From CAVQBJ01 sp963710725 (GTDB taxonomy: Bacteria > Actinomycetota > Thermoleophilia > Solirubrobacterales > Solirubrobacteraceae): 64,000 nt of DNA. The notes beneath the pieces are model-generated. The model was not told where the DNA came from, made no database searches, and saw only the letters and a program-made list of their open reading frames with translations. The stretch is taken from NCBI GenBank assembly GCA_963710725.1, contig CAVQBJ010000008.1, positions 1,922,001 through 1,986,000 on the forward strand. The letters are read 5' to 3'. Below are positions 33,687 to 42,117 of this stretch, piece by piece. How positions within the stretch are numbered: the stretch's first letter is position 1; the number at the start of each line of letters is the position of its first letter. The translations under genes and the position numbers were made by a program.

Positions 33687-35585
33687 TCAGGCGGTCACCG
33701 CACGCCGAGCGCGGTTCTTCGCGGCCCGCACGGCCTCGGTGAGCGCGGCGATGTCATAGGCCCCGTAATGGCGCCGGCCGTTGATGAAGAAGGTCGGCGT
33801 GCCCGACACGCCGCTCTCGTCGGCGCTGGCAACGTCCTCACTCACCCGTGACGCGTACTCGCGGCGGCGCAGCGCGTCGGCGAAGCGATCGCGGTCGATG
33901 CCGATCTGCTCGGCGTACCCGGTCAGGTCGTCCGGAAGGAGCTCCCCCTGATGGGCGAGCAGGAGGTCGTACATCTCCCAGAACTTGTCCTCGGCTGCCG
34001 CCGCCTCGGCCGCCTCGGCGGCGAGCTGCGCGCTCGGATGCACGTCGCTGAGGGGCAGGTGGCGCCACACGTAGCGCACGTCGCTGCCCGCTTGGGCCAG
34101 CAGCTCTCGGATCACGCCCTCCGCCCGCCCGCAGTACGGGCACTCGAAGTCGCCGTACTCGACGAGCGTCACCGGCGCGTCCTCGGGCCCGCGAACGTGG
34201 TCGCGGTCGGAGTCGACGTCCTCGGCGAGGTCGAGCAGGTCCTCGGCCGTGCGACCGATCTGGCGGGCGCGCGTCGCAGCCGGGAGCCGGCGGACGACGC
34301 GCAGGATCACGAAGGTGACCAGCGGCGCAAGCACGACCGAGCCGAGCGCGCCGAGCTTGGCCTCGTCGAGCCGCTCCCCGGTGAAGGCAAGGCTGGAGAT
34401 GAGCAGCGACACCGTGAAGCCGATCCCGGCGCAGGCCCCGCCGGCGAGCAGCAGCGGGCCGCTCAGCGGTGAGCGCGGGCCGCGCAGCACGGGCCGCGAC
34501 GCAAGCCACGAGCCGGCGGTGATGCCGACCGGCTTGCCGACGACGTAGCCGAGCAGGATGCCGAGCGTGATCGGTGAGCTCGCGGCGTCGCCGAGCAGCT
34601 TCGTGGTCACGTGGATACCGGCGTTGGCGAGCGCAAAGAGGGGTACCACGACGTAGCTCGTCCACGGGTGCAGGTCGTACTGGAGGCGCTCGTTGGGCGA
34701 GATGGCCGAGATCACCCCCTGCTGCGCCGAGCGAGCGAGCTCGGGCGTCGGCTGCTCGCGAAACGAGCGAGCGAGCTCGGTGGCCCGCTCGAGATCCTCC
34801 CGCGATGGCGGATACGCGCTCGTGGCCAACCCGATCGCCAGGCCCGAGATGACCGGGTCCACGCCGGACTTGAACATCGCGATCCAGATGCCGGTCGCGA
34901 TGCCGATCGACAGCGGCCGCCGCCCCACGGGGACGTAGCGCAGCGCGAGCAGCAGCGCGAACAGTGCGATCGCGATCGCCAGCGCGACCACCGAGACGTG
35001 CTCGGTGTAGACGATGGCGATGACGACGAGCGCCGCGAGGTCGTCGACGACGGCGAGTGTGAGCAGGAAGACGCGTGTGCGCGTCGCCGCACGCGGCGTG
35101 AGGAGCGCGAGCGCGCCGAGAGTGAACGCGGTGTCGGTCGACATCGCCGCGCCCCAGCCGTGCGCGCCGGCGCCGCCCGCGTTGAATGCGAGGTAGATCG
35201 CGACCGGCACCAGGATCCCGCCGATCGCGGCGAACACGGGGATCGCCAGCCGCCGGCGCTCGCGCAGCTCGCCGAGGTCGAGCTCGCGCTTGGCCTCGAG
35301 GCCGACGACGAGGAAGAAGAGCGTCATCAGGCCTTCGTTGACCCAGTGGCGCAGGTCGGCGGAGATCCCGTGCGAGCCGAGGCTGATCGTCAGCCGTGTC
35401 GTCCACACCGATGTGTAGGAGTCCGACCACGGCGAGTTGGCCCACAGCAGCGCGAGCACGGCGGCGGCGAGCATCGCCGCGGCGCCACCGGTCTCGGTGG
35501 CCAGGAAGTCGCGCACCGGAGCCGCGAGGTTGCGCGCCCACGCCGTCCTGCCGCTGAAGGACGTGGACTGCGGGTCGCCGCTCAT
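33687..35585 (-). CDS. nhaA: NhaA Na+/H+ antiporter fused to a DsbA-like thioredoxin domain
   Basis: Residues about 20-415 form NhaA, an electrogenic Na+/H+ antiporter, with the ion-binding Asp pair in LTLAVVDDLAALVVIAIV and the unwound-helix region MSTDTAFTLGALALL. Residues about 440-632 form a DsbA-type domain with VEYGDFECPYCGRAE (CPYC active site) and the cis-proline loop SGTPTFFINGR. The fusion would place an oxidoreductase next to the antiporter, perhaps for redox control or folding. GATAAT lies 9 nt before the ATG. Other actinobacteria have such fusions. Confidence 0.93.
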   Translation of the reverse strand: MSGDPQSTSFSGRTAWARNLAAPVRDFLATETGGAAAMLAAAVLALLWANSPWSDSYTSVWTTRLTISLGSHGISADLRHWVNEGLMTLFFLVVGLEAKRELDLGELRERRRLAIPVFAAIGGILVPVAIYLAFNAGGAGAHGWGAAMSTDTAFTLGALALLTPRAATRTRVFLLTLAVVDDLAALVVIAIVYTEHVSVVALAIAIALFALLLALRYVPVGRRPLSIGIATGIWIAMFKSGVDPVISGLAIGLATSAYPPSREDLERATELARSFREQPTPELARSAQQGVISAISPNERLQYDLHPWTSYVVVPLFALANAGIHVTTKLLGDAASSPITLGILLGYVVGKPVGITAGSWLASRPVLRGPRSPLSGPLLLAGGACAGIGFTVSLLISSLAFTGERLDEAKLGALGSVVLAPLVTFVILRVVRRLPAATRARQIGRTAEDLLDLAEDVDSDRDHVRGPEDAPVTLVEYGDFECPYCGRAEGVIRELLAQAGSDVRYVWRHLPLSDVHPSAQLAAEAAEAAAAEDKFWEMYDLLLAHQGELLPDDLTGYAEQIGIDRDRFADALRRREYASRVSEDVASADESGVSGTPTFFINGRRHYGAYDIAALTEAVRAAKNRARRAVTA

Positions 35586-35648
35586 CGTGGCGCGATTATC
35601 ACAGCGCCGCCCCCGCCCGGCGAGGGCGGCGCCGGTGGATCGTGGCGC

Positions 35649-35822
35649 TCAGGCCATGCGACGCGCGACGGGGGGGACGACGGCGCCGATGATCCAGAAC
35701 AGCGGGATGAAGATCCCGACGATGAACATGATCCAGTGTCCATTGCGCAGCGTTCTCACGCCCAGCACGATGAACAGCACGACATACAGGATTCCGAGCA
35801 GAACTCCTACACCGGTCGACAT
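35649..35822 (-). CDS. Small two-TM membrane protein
   Basis: This 57-aa protein is almost wholly two TM helices (GVLLGILYVVLFIVLGVRTL, WIMFIVGIFIPLFWIIGAVV) with a basic C terminus. The ribosome site AAGGAG is 8 nt before the ATG, good evidence that it is translated. The family is not recognised; small proteins of this sort are common in actinobacteria. Confidence 0.75.
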   Translation of the reverse strand: MSTGVGVLLGILYVVLFIVLGVRTLRNGHWIMFIVGIFIPLFWIIGAVVPPVARRMA

Positions 35823-35878
35823 CCGTGTGACTCCTTCGCGTTCGGTGGTCCGGCTTCCCGCGTGGGGCCGGCTTGATC

Positions 35879-36793
35879 CTACGGTCCTCCCGTGGCCGGT
35901 GGCGAATCGAGACCGGGCGGCGCCACCCGACCCGAGTCGATCTCCTGCGCAAGCCGTGCCTTCTGCTGCTCGTCTCCGGGGTCCAGCACGCCCGATCCCG
36001 CCGCCCGCGAGATGATGTCCCCGCCGCGACCCCGCAGGATCATCGCGCAGCCGACGGCGATCGTCGCCCCGGCCAGCGGTCCGACGACGTACACCCAGTA
36101 GGAAGTCCAGTCGCCGCTCACCAGCGCCGGGCCGAACGAGCGCGCGGGATTCATCGACGTCCCGCTCACGGGGGCCGACCACAAGCCGGCGAGCGCGATG
36201 TAGCCGCCGACGCCGAGCGCCCCGAGCGCGCCGACGTTCTGCGCGGCCGATGCGGTGCCGAGGATGACGCTCAGCAGGCCCGCCGTCAGCACGATCTCCA
36301 TCAGCAGCGCCTGCCAGGCGTGGTACCCCGGTCCGGGAAGCGTGGCCCCGAGATGCTCGATGTTGCCGAACACGGCGAGCAGGAACAGGCAGGCGAGCGT
36401 CGCCCCGAGCAGCTGGACGACGATGTAGCCCGGCACCCTTCGCCAGGGGAAGTCGCCGCGCACCGCGAAGGCGAGCGACACGGCCGGGTTCAGGTGGGCG
36501 CCCGAGATCCCGCCCATGAAGAGGATGATCGCCATCACCATCAACCCCGGCGCGACGACCGCCGCGGCGAGGCTGATCTGGCCCTTCCCGACCAGGATCC
36601 CCCCGCCCGCGGCCACGAGCACGAGGAAGAACGTGCCGAGCAGCTCGGAGAACAGGCGCCGGTACTCGAGCCGCGGATCGTCGAACTCCTCCGTCAACCC
36701 GAACTCGAGGACGAGCCGATGGCGCGCGCGCTCCGTCGCGCGCTCGAGCTCCGGCGTGCGCGCGACCGGCGAGGTGGGCTGCGGGTCGACCAT
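35879..36793 (-). CDS. Aquaporin/glycerol-facilitator family channel
   Basis: The 304-aa protein has six TM helices and both NPA boxes, GAHLNPAVSLAF and GTSMNPARSFGP. The residues around the second NPA (R after NPA) fit the selectivity filter of a water channel. Unusual features are a roughly 45-residue charged N-terminal extension and a 35-residue C-terminal tail. GAGAAT lies exactly 7 nt before the ATG, a near-leaderless promoter. Water or small solute conduction is inferred from the family. Confidence 0.92.
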   Translation of the reverse strand: MVDPQPTSPVARTPELERATERARHRLVLEFGLTEEFDDPRLEYRRLFSELLGTFFLVLVAAGGGILVGKGQISLAAAVVAPGLMVMAIILFMGGISGAHLNPAVSLAFAVRGDFPWRRVPGYIVVQLLGATLACLFLLAVFGNIEHLGATLPGPGYHAWQALLMEIVLTAGLLSVILGTASAAQNVGALGALGVGGYIALAGLWSAPVSGTSMNPARSFGPALVSGDWTSYWVYVVGPLAGATIAVGCAMILRGRGGDIISRAAGSGVLDPGDEQQKARLAQEIDSGRVAPPGLDSPPATGGP

Positions 36794-36928
36794 GGCCCCG
36801 ATTCTCGACCCCTCGCCCGGCCGTGGCGTCAGCCGAAACGGGTGAGGTCCGGGTCCGTGCTCACCGGCCGGCCCTGCTGTTGGCGTGACCGAGCCGGCCG
36901 GAGAGCGCGCCCCAGAGTACCGCGGATC

Positions 36929-37906
36929 TCAGCGGTTCACCGACGACATGTCCGCGTAGCGATCGCCGCGCGCGCTCCCGACCGCGTCGAGGCGGAGCAG
37001 ATCCTCGTCGCTGAGCGTGATCGCGACCGCGGCGACGTTCTGCTCGAGGTAGGTGCGGCGCTTCGTGCCCGGGATCGGGACGACATCCTCGCCCTGGGCG
37101 TGCACCCAGGCGAGCGCGATCTGGGCCGGCGTCGCCTCGTGCTCGGCGGCGATCTCCTCGACGACCTCGACGATCGCGATGTTGGCCGGCAGGTTCTCGG
37201 CCTGGAAGCGCGGCTGAAAGCGCCGGAAATCGCTCGGGTCGAGATCCTCGACGCCGCGCACGGCTCCGGTCAGGAAGCCCCGGCCGAGCGGGCTGTAAGG
37301 CACGAAGCCGATGCCGAGCTCGCGCAGCGTCGGCAGGATCTCGCGCTCCGGCCCGCGCTCCCACAGCGAGTACTCGGTCTGCACGGCCGTAATGGGATGG
37401 ATGGCATGTGCGCGCCGGATCGTCTCCGGGGCGGCCTCGGACAGGCCGATCGTGGCCACCTTTCCCTCCTTGACCAGCTCGCTCATCGCACCGACCGTCT
37501 CCTCGATCGGTGTGCTCGGGTCGACGCGGTGCTGGTAGTAGAGGTCGATGTGCTCGACGCCCAGCCGCTGCAGCGAGGCCACGCAGGACGAGCGCACGTA
37601 CTCCGGGCGGCCGTTGACGCCGCGCACGGACGGGTTGTCGGGATCCCGCACGATGCCGAACTTCGTGGCCAGCACGACCCCGTCGCGACGGTCGGCGATC
37701 GCGCGGCCGACGAGCCGCTCGTTCGTGTGCGGGCCATACATATCGGCCGTGTCGAGGAACGTGACGCCGAGCTCGAGTGCGCGGTGGATCGTGGCGATCG
37801 ACTCGGCGTCATCCCCCGGCCCGTAGAACTCCGACATCCCCATGCAGCCGAGGCCCTGGCGCGAGACGCGCAGGCCTTCGCTTCCGAGTGTGACGATCGG
37901 TATCAC
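36929..37906 (-). CDS. Aldo/keto reductase
   Basis: The 325-aa TIM-barrel oxidoreductase has the AKR catalytic residues: Asp in FLDTADMYGPHTNE with the Tyr, Lys in VVLATKFGIVRDP and His in DLYYQHRVDPSTPIEET. The C-terminal NADP-binding loop VPIPGTKRRTYLEQN is present. It resembles the YdbC/PLR-like group acting on aldehydes. The GTG start follows AAGGGAACGCTC. The substrate is unknown. Confidence 0.93.
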   Translation of the reverse strand: MIPIVTLGSEGLRVSRQGLGCMGMSEFYGPGDDAESIATIHRALELGVTFLDTADMYGPHTNERLVGRAIADRRDGVVLATKFGIVRDPDNPSVRGVNGRPEYVRSSCVASLQRLGVEHIDLYYQHRVDPSTPIEETVGAMSELVKEGKVATIGLSEAAPETIRRAHAIHPITAVQTEYSLWERGPEREILPTLRELGIGFVPYSPLGRGFLTGAVRGVEDLDPSDFRRFQPRFQAENLPANIAIVEVVEEIAAEHEATPAQIALAWVHAQGEDVVPIPGTKRRTYLEQNVAAVAITLSDEDLLRLDAVGSARGDRYADMSSVNR

Positions 37907-37942
37907 GAGCGTTCCCTTCCGGTGGCGTTTGACGGGGCGGAC

Positions 37943-38272
37943 TCAGCGACGGCGAAAGCGCGGGCCGGCCGTGCGTTCGATCCGCAGCGGACTCGGATGC
38001 GCCCCGCGCTCCGCGGCCGGAGCGGCGGGGTCCTCGGCCGGGTGCGCCGCGGTGGCCGGTCGCCACTGGCGCACGGCCTCGGCGCGGGCCTCGTCGGCCA
38101 CCCGCTCGGCCTCGCGATCGGCGGGCGAGCGGCGGAACACGAAGTACCACAGGCCCGCGAGCACGAGGTAGCCGAGGACCATCGACGCCAGGGCGACGAG
38201 CGCGATCGCGGCATTGTTGCCGACGATCGAGTCGCCGTCGAGCGCGACGAGGACGGCCTGCAGCCCGGGCAT
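37943..38272 (-). CDS. Single-TM membrane protein, hypothetical
   Basis: A 109-aa protein with one hydrophobic helix (IALVALASMVLGYLVLAGLW), then a charged cytoplasmic Glu/Arg/Ala-rich tail ending GPRFRRR. It is flanked by unrelated genes on the same strand. No family recognised. Confidence 0.55.
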   Translation of the reverse strand: MPGLQAVLVALDGDSIVGNNAAIALVALASMVLGYLVLAGLWYFVFRRSPADREAERVADEARAEAVRQWRPATAAHPAEDPAAPAAERGAHPSPLRIERTAGPRFRRR

Positions 38273-38322
38273 GCGCTCAGGGTATCGCCGGCGCGCTCCC
38301 GCCGTCCGCGCGACGCCGGCGC

Positions 38323-39237
38323 TCAGAGGCCGGGGTAGTGGCGCACCACGAAGCCGGCGTTCGACGGACCGGAGACGGGATCAGGCCCGGTCTGCCAGCG
38401 CGTGCTGAACACGCCGGTGCGTCCCGCGGTGTCGTAGCGCAGGCCGTCGACGAACATGTAGACGTGTCCGGCGCTGGCGTAGACGCTGATCCAGCGCCCC
38501 GGACCCGGCACGCCCCAGCTCTCGAGCTGGCCCGAGGTCTCGGGCGCTGAGAGCAGGCCGCCGGCGGCGAGCGCATAGCTCACCGAGCCCGAACAGTCGT
38601 AGGCGCTGTCGACGAAGGAGGCATGGCCGCCCCCGTACACGTAGGGGAAGTCGGTGATCGCGTTGGCGCCGGCGATGACGCGAGCGACGACCGCCGGGAC
38701 GCCGGCCGGGATCTGGACGGTGCCATCGCCGCCGATCGCATCACCGCTCGCGGCCGGCGTGCTGTCCTCGGCCGCGACGGCGGCGTTCATGGCGCGCAGC
38801 TCGGCACGCACCTGCGCGTCCGACGGCGCTCCCGGCGCGACCATCGCGCCGGCGGAGGACGGCGTCGCGGCCGGTGCGTGGTGCACGCCCTTCGGCGCGG
38901 GCGCGCTGTACTTGGCCTCGGGGTCGGGCTGCTCGGCCACGAGACCCGAATGGGTCGCGGCGACCGTGGCCCCGGCGCCCGTGTGCGCGGCGGCCACGTC
39001 CGCCTTGGCGGGCCTGGCGGCCGGTCGTGCCGGCGTCGCGACGGCCGAGGCGCGCACGGGCAGACGGGCGCTGGCCAGCTCCGCGCGGTGCGCGCTCGCG
39101 CCCGGGACGGGGGCGCCGCCCGAGGAGCTGCCGCTGACCACCACGAGCACCGCCGCGAGCGCCAACAGGGCCGCGACGAAGCCGCCGGCGAGCGAGTAGT
39201 TGCGAAGCCGCGGGCTCGCCGCGTCCGATCCGTGCAT
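38323..39237 (-). CDS. NlpC/P60-like secreted peptidase
   Basis: The 304-aa protein has an N-terminal membrane anchor or signal (GGFVAALLALAAVLVVV), a long Ala/Pro-rich linker, and a C-terminal cysteine-peptidase domain. The nucleophile is Cys in SAYDCSGSVSYALAAG, and the His is probably in SAGHVYMFVDGLRYDT. Such enzymes cleave peptidoglycan stem peptides. The ATG at 39237 lies 9 nt after TAGCCT. A GTG at 39246 is an alternative. Confidence 0.85.
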   Translation of the reverse strand: MHGSDAASPRLRNYSLAGGFVAALLALAAVLVVVSGSSSGGAPVPGASAHRAELASARLPVRASAVATPARPAARPAKADVAAAHTGAGATVAATHSGLVAEQPDPEAKYSAPAPKGVHHAPAATPSSAGAMVAPGAPSDAQVRAELRAMNAAVAAEDSTPAASGDAIGGDGTVQIPAGVPAVVARVIAGANAITDFPYVYGGGHASFVDSAYDCSGSVSYALAAGGLLSAPETSGQLESWGVPGPGRWISVYASAGHVYMFVDGLRYDTAGRTGVFSTRWQTGPDPVSGPSNAGFVVRHYPGL

Positions 39238-39390
39238 TACCGACACAGGCTAACGGGAGGCGTCCGGGTGAGGGGTGGAGCGGTGGCAGCCGGTCCCGCC
39301 GGCTGCGGTAGCCTGGCGGGCATCGCGTGGGACGGGCGCGCCGGTCCAGAGGCGGCGCGCCGCGAGCGCGTCCGGTTGGAGACTCATCAG

Positions 39391-40455
39391 GTGCACACCA
39401 GCGATATCGGCGCAACTGCCCCCCGCCTGAAGCGGACCCGCCTCGCCGGGCGCGTCGCCACGGTGCTCGTCACGGTCCTGTTCTCGTACATCGCGCTGCG
39501 CGGCGTCGACCTGAAGGACACGTGGACGGCCCTGCACACGTGCAACTACTGGTGGTTGATCCCAACGCTCATCACGTTCGCGCTCGCCGTCGGGATTCGC
39601 GCCTTGCGGTGGCGCTGCCTGTTCGCCTACGGCCGGCGGCCGGGGCGGGCCGTCGTCGGCAACGCGATGCTCATCGGCTACCTCTACAACAACATCATGC
39701 CCGCGCGCGCCGGCGAGGCGGCGCGAGTGCTCGTGCTCAATCAACGCGCCGGCGCGCCGGCCGTCGAGATCGTCGGCACGGTGCTGCTCGAGCGCCTCTA
39801 CGACGTCGTGGCGATCCTCCTCATCTTCTTCGTGGCCGTGCCGTGGCTGCCTTCGGTGAGCTGGTTCGACACGGCGGCGATCGTGGCCGGCGTGCTCGCC
39901 GTGGCGATCGCCGCCGCCGCGGCCGTGCTGACGATCTACGGCGAGCGCCCGGTGCGCTTCCTGCTGCGTCCGCTGCGGCGCTTCTCGCACTTCTCCGGTG
40001 AGCGCCTGGAGCACACGATCGACGAGCTGGTGCACGGGCTCAGTGGCCTGCGCCACCACGGCGTCGCGCTGCAGGCGCTCCTGTGGACGATCGCCGCGTG
40101 GCTCGTCTCGGCCGTCTCGGCGTGGCTGCTGACGCTCGCCTTCCCGCTTCATCTGCCGGTGTCGAGCGGCATCCTCGTGGTCGTCGCCATCGGCCTGGCC
40201 ATGATCCTGCCCGCCGCCCCGGCGGCGATCGGGGTGTTCGAAGGCGCGGCGCTCATCGCGCTGAAGGCCTACGGGGTCTCCCACAACGCCGCGCTCCCGT
40301 ATGCGCTCATCCTGCACCTGACGAATTTCGTGCCGTTCGTGCTCACCGGAGCCCTCGTGCTCCACTACAACGCGCGTCACCCGGTCCGCGCGCGCCCCGC
40401 CGAGGCGGCCGCGGGCGTCCCCATCGCGGCGGGCTCGACGCCCGTCGGGCCCTGA
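39391..40455 (+). CDS. LPG-synthase-TM family flippase-like protein
   Basis: The 354-aa polytopic protein belongs to the lysylphosphatidylglycerol synthase TM-region (UPF0104/YbhN) family: IALRGVDLKDTWTALHTCNY, the conserved NNIMPARAGEAARVLVLNQR and GTVLLERLYDVVAILL. It lacks the soluble aminoacyl-transferase domain, so a flippase or lipid-handling role is possible but unproven. The GTG start at 39391 has GGAG 9 nt upstream. It is followed 52 bp later by the bifunctional nuclease gene. Confidence 0.82.
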   Translation: MHTSDIGATAPRLKRTRLAGRVATVLVTVLFSYIALRGVDLKDTWTALHTCNYWWLIPTLITFALAVGIRALRWRCLFAYGRRPGRAVVGNAMLIGYLYNNIMPARAGEAARVLVLNQRAGAPAVEIVGTVLLERLYDVVAILLIFFVAVPWLPSVSWFDTAAIVAGVLAVAIAAAAAVLTIYGERPVRFLLRPLRRFSHFSGERLEHTIDELVHGLSGLRHHGVALQALLWTIAAWLVSAVSAWLLTLAFPLHLPVSSGILVVVAIGLAMILPAAPAAIGVFEGAALIALKAYGVSHNAALPYALILHLTNFVPFVLTGALVLHYNARHPVRARPAEAAAGVPIAAGSTPVGP

Positions 40456-40466
40456 CTTCCGACACC

Positions 40467-40472
40467 TATACT
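40467..40472 (+). promoter_or_regulatory. Candidate -10 for the bifunctional nuclease gene
   Basis: TATACT lies 35 nt before the GTG at 40508 in the 52-bp gap. The -35 is weak. Confidence 0.4.
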
Positions 40473-40507
40473 CTGCCTTTCAGGCCCCCTTGGTGGAGGA
40501 ACCTCCC

Positions 40508-40999
40508 GTGCAGGAGATGGTCATATACGGCGTGAGCTTCGACATGGTCGGCAAGCAGCCGATCGTGCTGCTGAAGACCGTCGACGGCAACAAGTTCCTG
40601 CCGATCTGGATCGGGCATCCCGAGGCGGCATCGATCCTCATGAAGCTGCAGGGCGCGAACACGCCGCGTCCGATGACCCACGACCTGCTGTGCGAGATGC
40701 TCGGTGAGCTCGACGTCAAATGCACGCAGGTGGCCGTCACCGAGCTGCGCGAGAACACGTTCTTCGCCTCGATCACCCTCAGCGTGAACGGCCGCGAGCT
40801 CGAGATCGACTCGCGCCCGAGCGACGCGATCGCCCTCGCCGTGCGCGCCGGTGCGCCGATCTTCGCGGCCGAGGAGGTCATCGCCGAGTCGGCGATCGAG
40901 TTCGAGCACGACGCCGAGGAGAGCGAGGACGTCGTCGAGAAGTTCAAGGAGTTCCTCGACCACGTCACGCCCGAGGACTTCGCCGCCGGCGACTCTTAG
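40508..40999 (+). CDS. Bifunctional nuclease (DUF151/BFN) family protein
   Basis: The 163-aa protein matches the BFN family: YGVSFDMVGKQPIVLLK, LPIWIGHPEAASI, RPMTHDLLCEMLGEL and the signature DSRPSDAIALAVRAGAPIF. Members have reported DNase/RNase activity and a common actinobacterial form is widespread. The GTG start has the ribosome site TGGAGGA. A C-terminal acidic stretch follows the conserved part. Confidence 0.9.
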   Translation: MQEMVIYGVSFDMVGKQPIVLLKTVDGNKFLPIWIGHPEAASILMKLQGANTPRPMTHDLLCEMLGELDVKCTQVAVTELRENTFFASITLSVNGRELEIDSRPSDAIALAVRAGAPIFAAEEVIAESAIEFEHDAEESEDVVEKFKEFLDHVTPEDFAAGDS

Positions 41000-41003
41000 G
41001 TCC

Positions 41004-42095
41004 CTACGACGACGACGACGCCGCCCGCGCGCCCGAGCGCAACCGCGCGCTCGCCAGCATCCGCTCGATGAGCTCGTCGAAGTCGAGCTCGGCCGCATCG
41101 GCGGCGAGCGGCAGCAGGCTCGTCTCGGTCAGGCCGGGGATGATCTCCGCCTCGATCACGTAGAGACCGCCCTCCGGGCCGTCTCGGTCGTCCGGCGCGC
41201 CCGGGCCGTCGCCGTCCGGCGCGGCCGAGCCGAGGATCGGGCCGGTCGAGGCCGCCTCGTGCTCGAGCATCAGGTCGATACGCGCGAATCCACTGCACCC
41301 GAGCGTGCGGTAGGTGTCGAGCGCGAGCTGCTGCGCGCGCCGGGTGGCACTCGCCGACAGCTCGGCCGGGCAGACGAACGTCGTGCGCCCGATCTCATAG
41401 CGCGACTCGAAGTCGTAGAAGTCGCGCTGGCGCGGCACGGCCTCGACGATCGGCAGCGCGATCGGGCCGCTGCCGTCGGGGGCGTCGATGACCGAGACCG
41501 CGAGGTCGCGGCCGGAGACGTGGCGCTCGAGGAGCACCTTGCGGTCGTAGGAGAAGGCGGCCACGAGCGCTGCGGGGACGTCGGTCGGCGTGCGCGCGAA
41601 CTTGATCCCGAGCGCAGAGCCCTGGCCGGCCGGCTTGACGACGATCGGGAACGCGAGGCGCTCCTCGATCGCCGGCAGCGCGGCGCCGGCGCCGAGCTCG
41701 GCGAACGCCGTCTCGTTGAAGGCGAAGAAGTCCGGCGTGGGGATGCCGGCATCGCGCATGACGTGCTTGGCGAGCACCTTGTCGGCGCAGCGGATGCAGG
41801 CCGAGACCCCCGAGCCGGTGTAGGGGATGCCGAGGATCTCCAGCAGCTCCTGCACGGTGCCGTCCTCACCGTCGCGGCCGTGCAGCGCGATGAACGCGAC
41901 GTCGGGCGGGTCCTCGCGCAGGCGCTGCACGAGATCGGCGCCGACGTCGATCGGCATCACGTCGTGGCCGAGGCGCTGGAGCGCGTCCTCGGCGCGCGCG
42001 CCGGAGCGCAGCGAGACCCCGCGTTCGAGCGAGCGCCCGCCCTTGAGCACGGCGACGCGCGTCACCGGGCGGCGCCGCTTCCGAGCCTGGGCCAC
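41004..42095 (-). CDS. ddl: D-alanine-D-alanine ligase, unusual metal-ligand motif
   Basis: Ddl joins two D-Ala for peptidoglycan precursors using ATP (ATP-grasp fold). It shows the N-terminal KGGRSLERGVSLRSG, IALHGRDGEDGTVQELLEIL, the lysine-containing ATP loop PIVVKPAGQGSALGIKF and GFARIDLMLE. In the metal-binding motif, usually ExN followed by PGMTETS, the sequence is IEAEIIPGLTETSLL, so Glu replaces the canonical Asn. An acidic Gly-rich insertion of about 25 residues precedes it. The 363-aa length is otherwise normal. An allied ATP-grasp ligase is possible. Confidence 0.88.
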   Translation of the reverse strand: MAQARKRRRPVTRVAVLKGGRSLERGVSLRSGARAEDALQRLGHDVMPIDVGADLVQRLREDPPDVAFIALHGRDGEDGTVQELLEILGIPYTGSGVSACIRCADKVLAKHVMRDAGIPTPDFFAFNETAFAELGAGAALPAIEERLAFPIVVKPAGQGSALGIKFARTPTDVPAALVAAFSYDRKVLLERHVSGRDLAVSVIDAPDGSGPIALPIVEAVPRQRDFYDFESRYEIGRTTFVCPAELSASATRRAQQLALDTYRTLGCSGFARIDLMLEHEAASTGPILGSAAPDGDGPGAPDDRDGPEGGLYVIEAEIIPGLTETSLLPLAADAAELDFDELIERMLASARLRSGARAASSSS

Positions 42096-42117
42096 GCGCC
42101 CGGTCCCCCGCGGGCGC

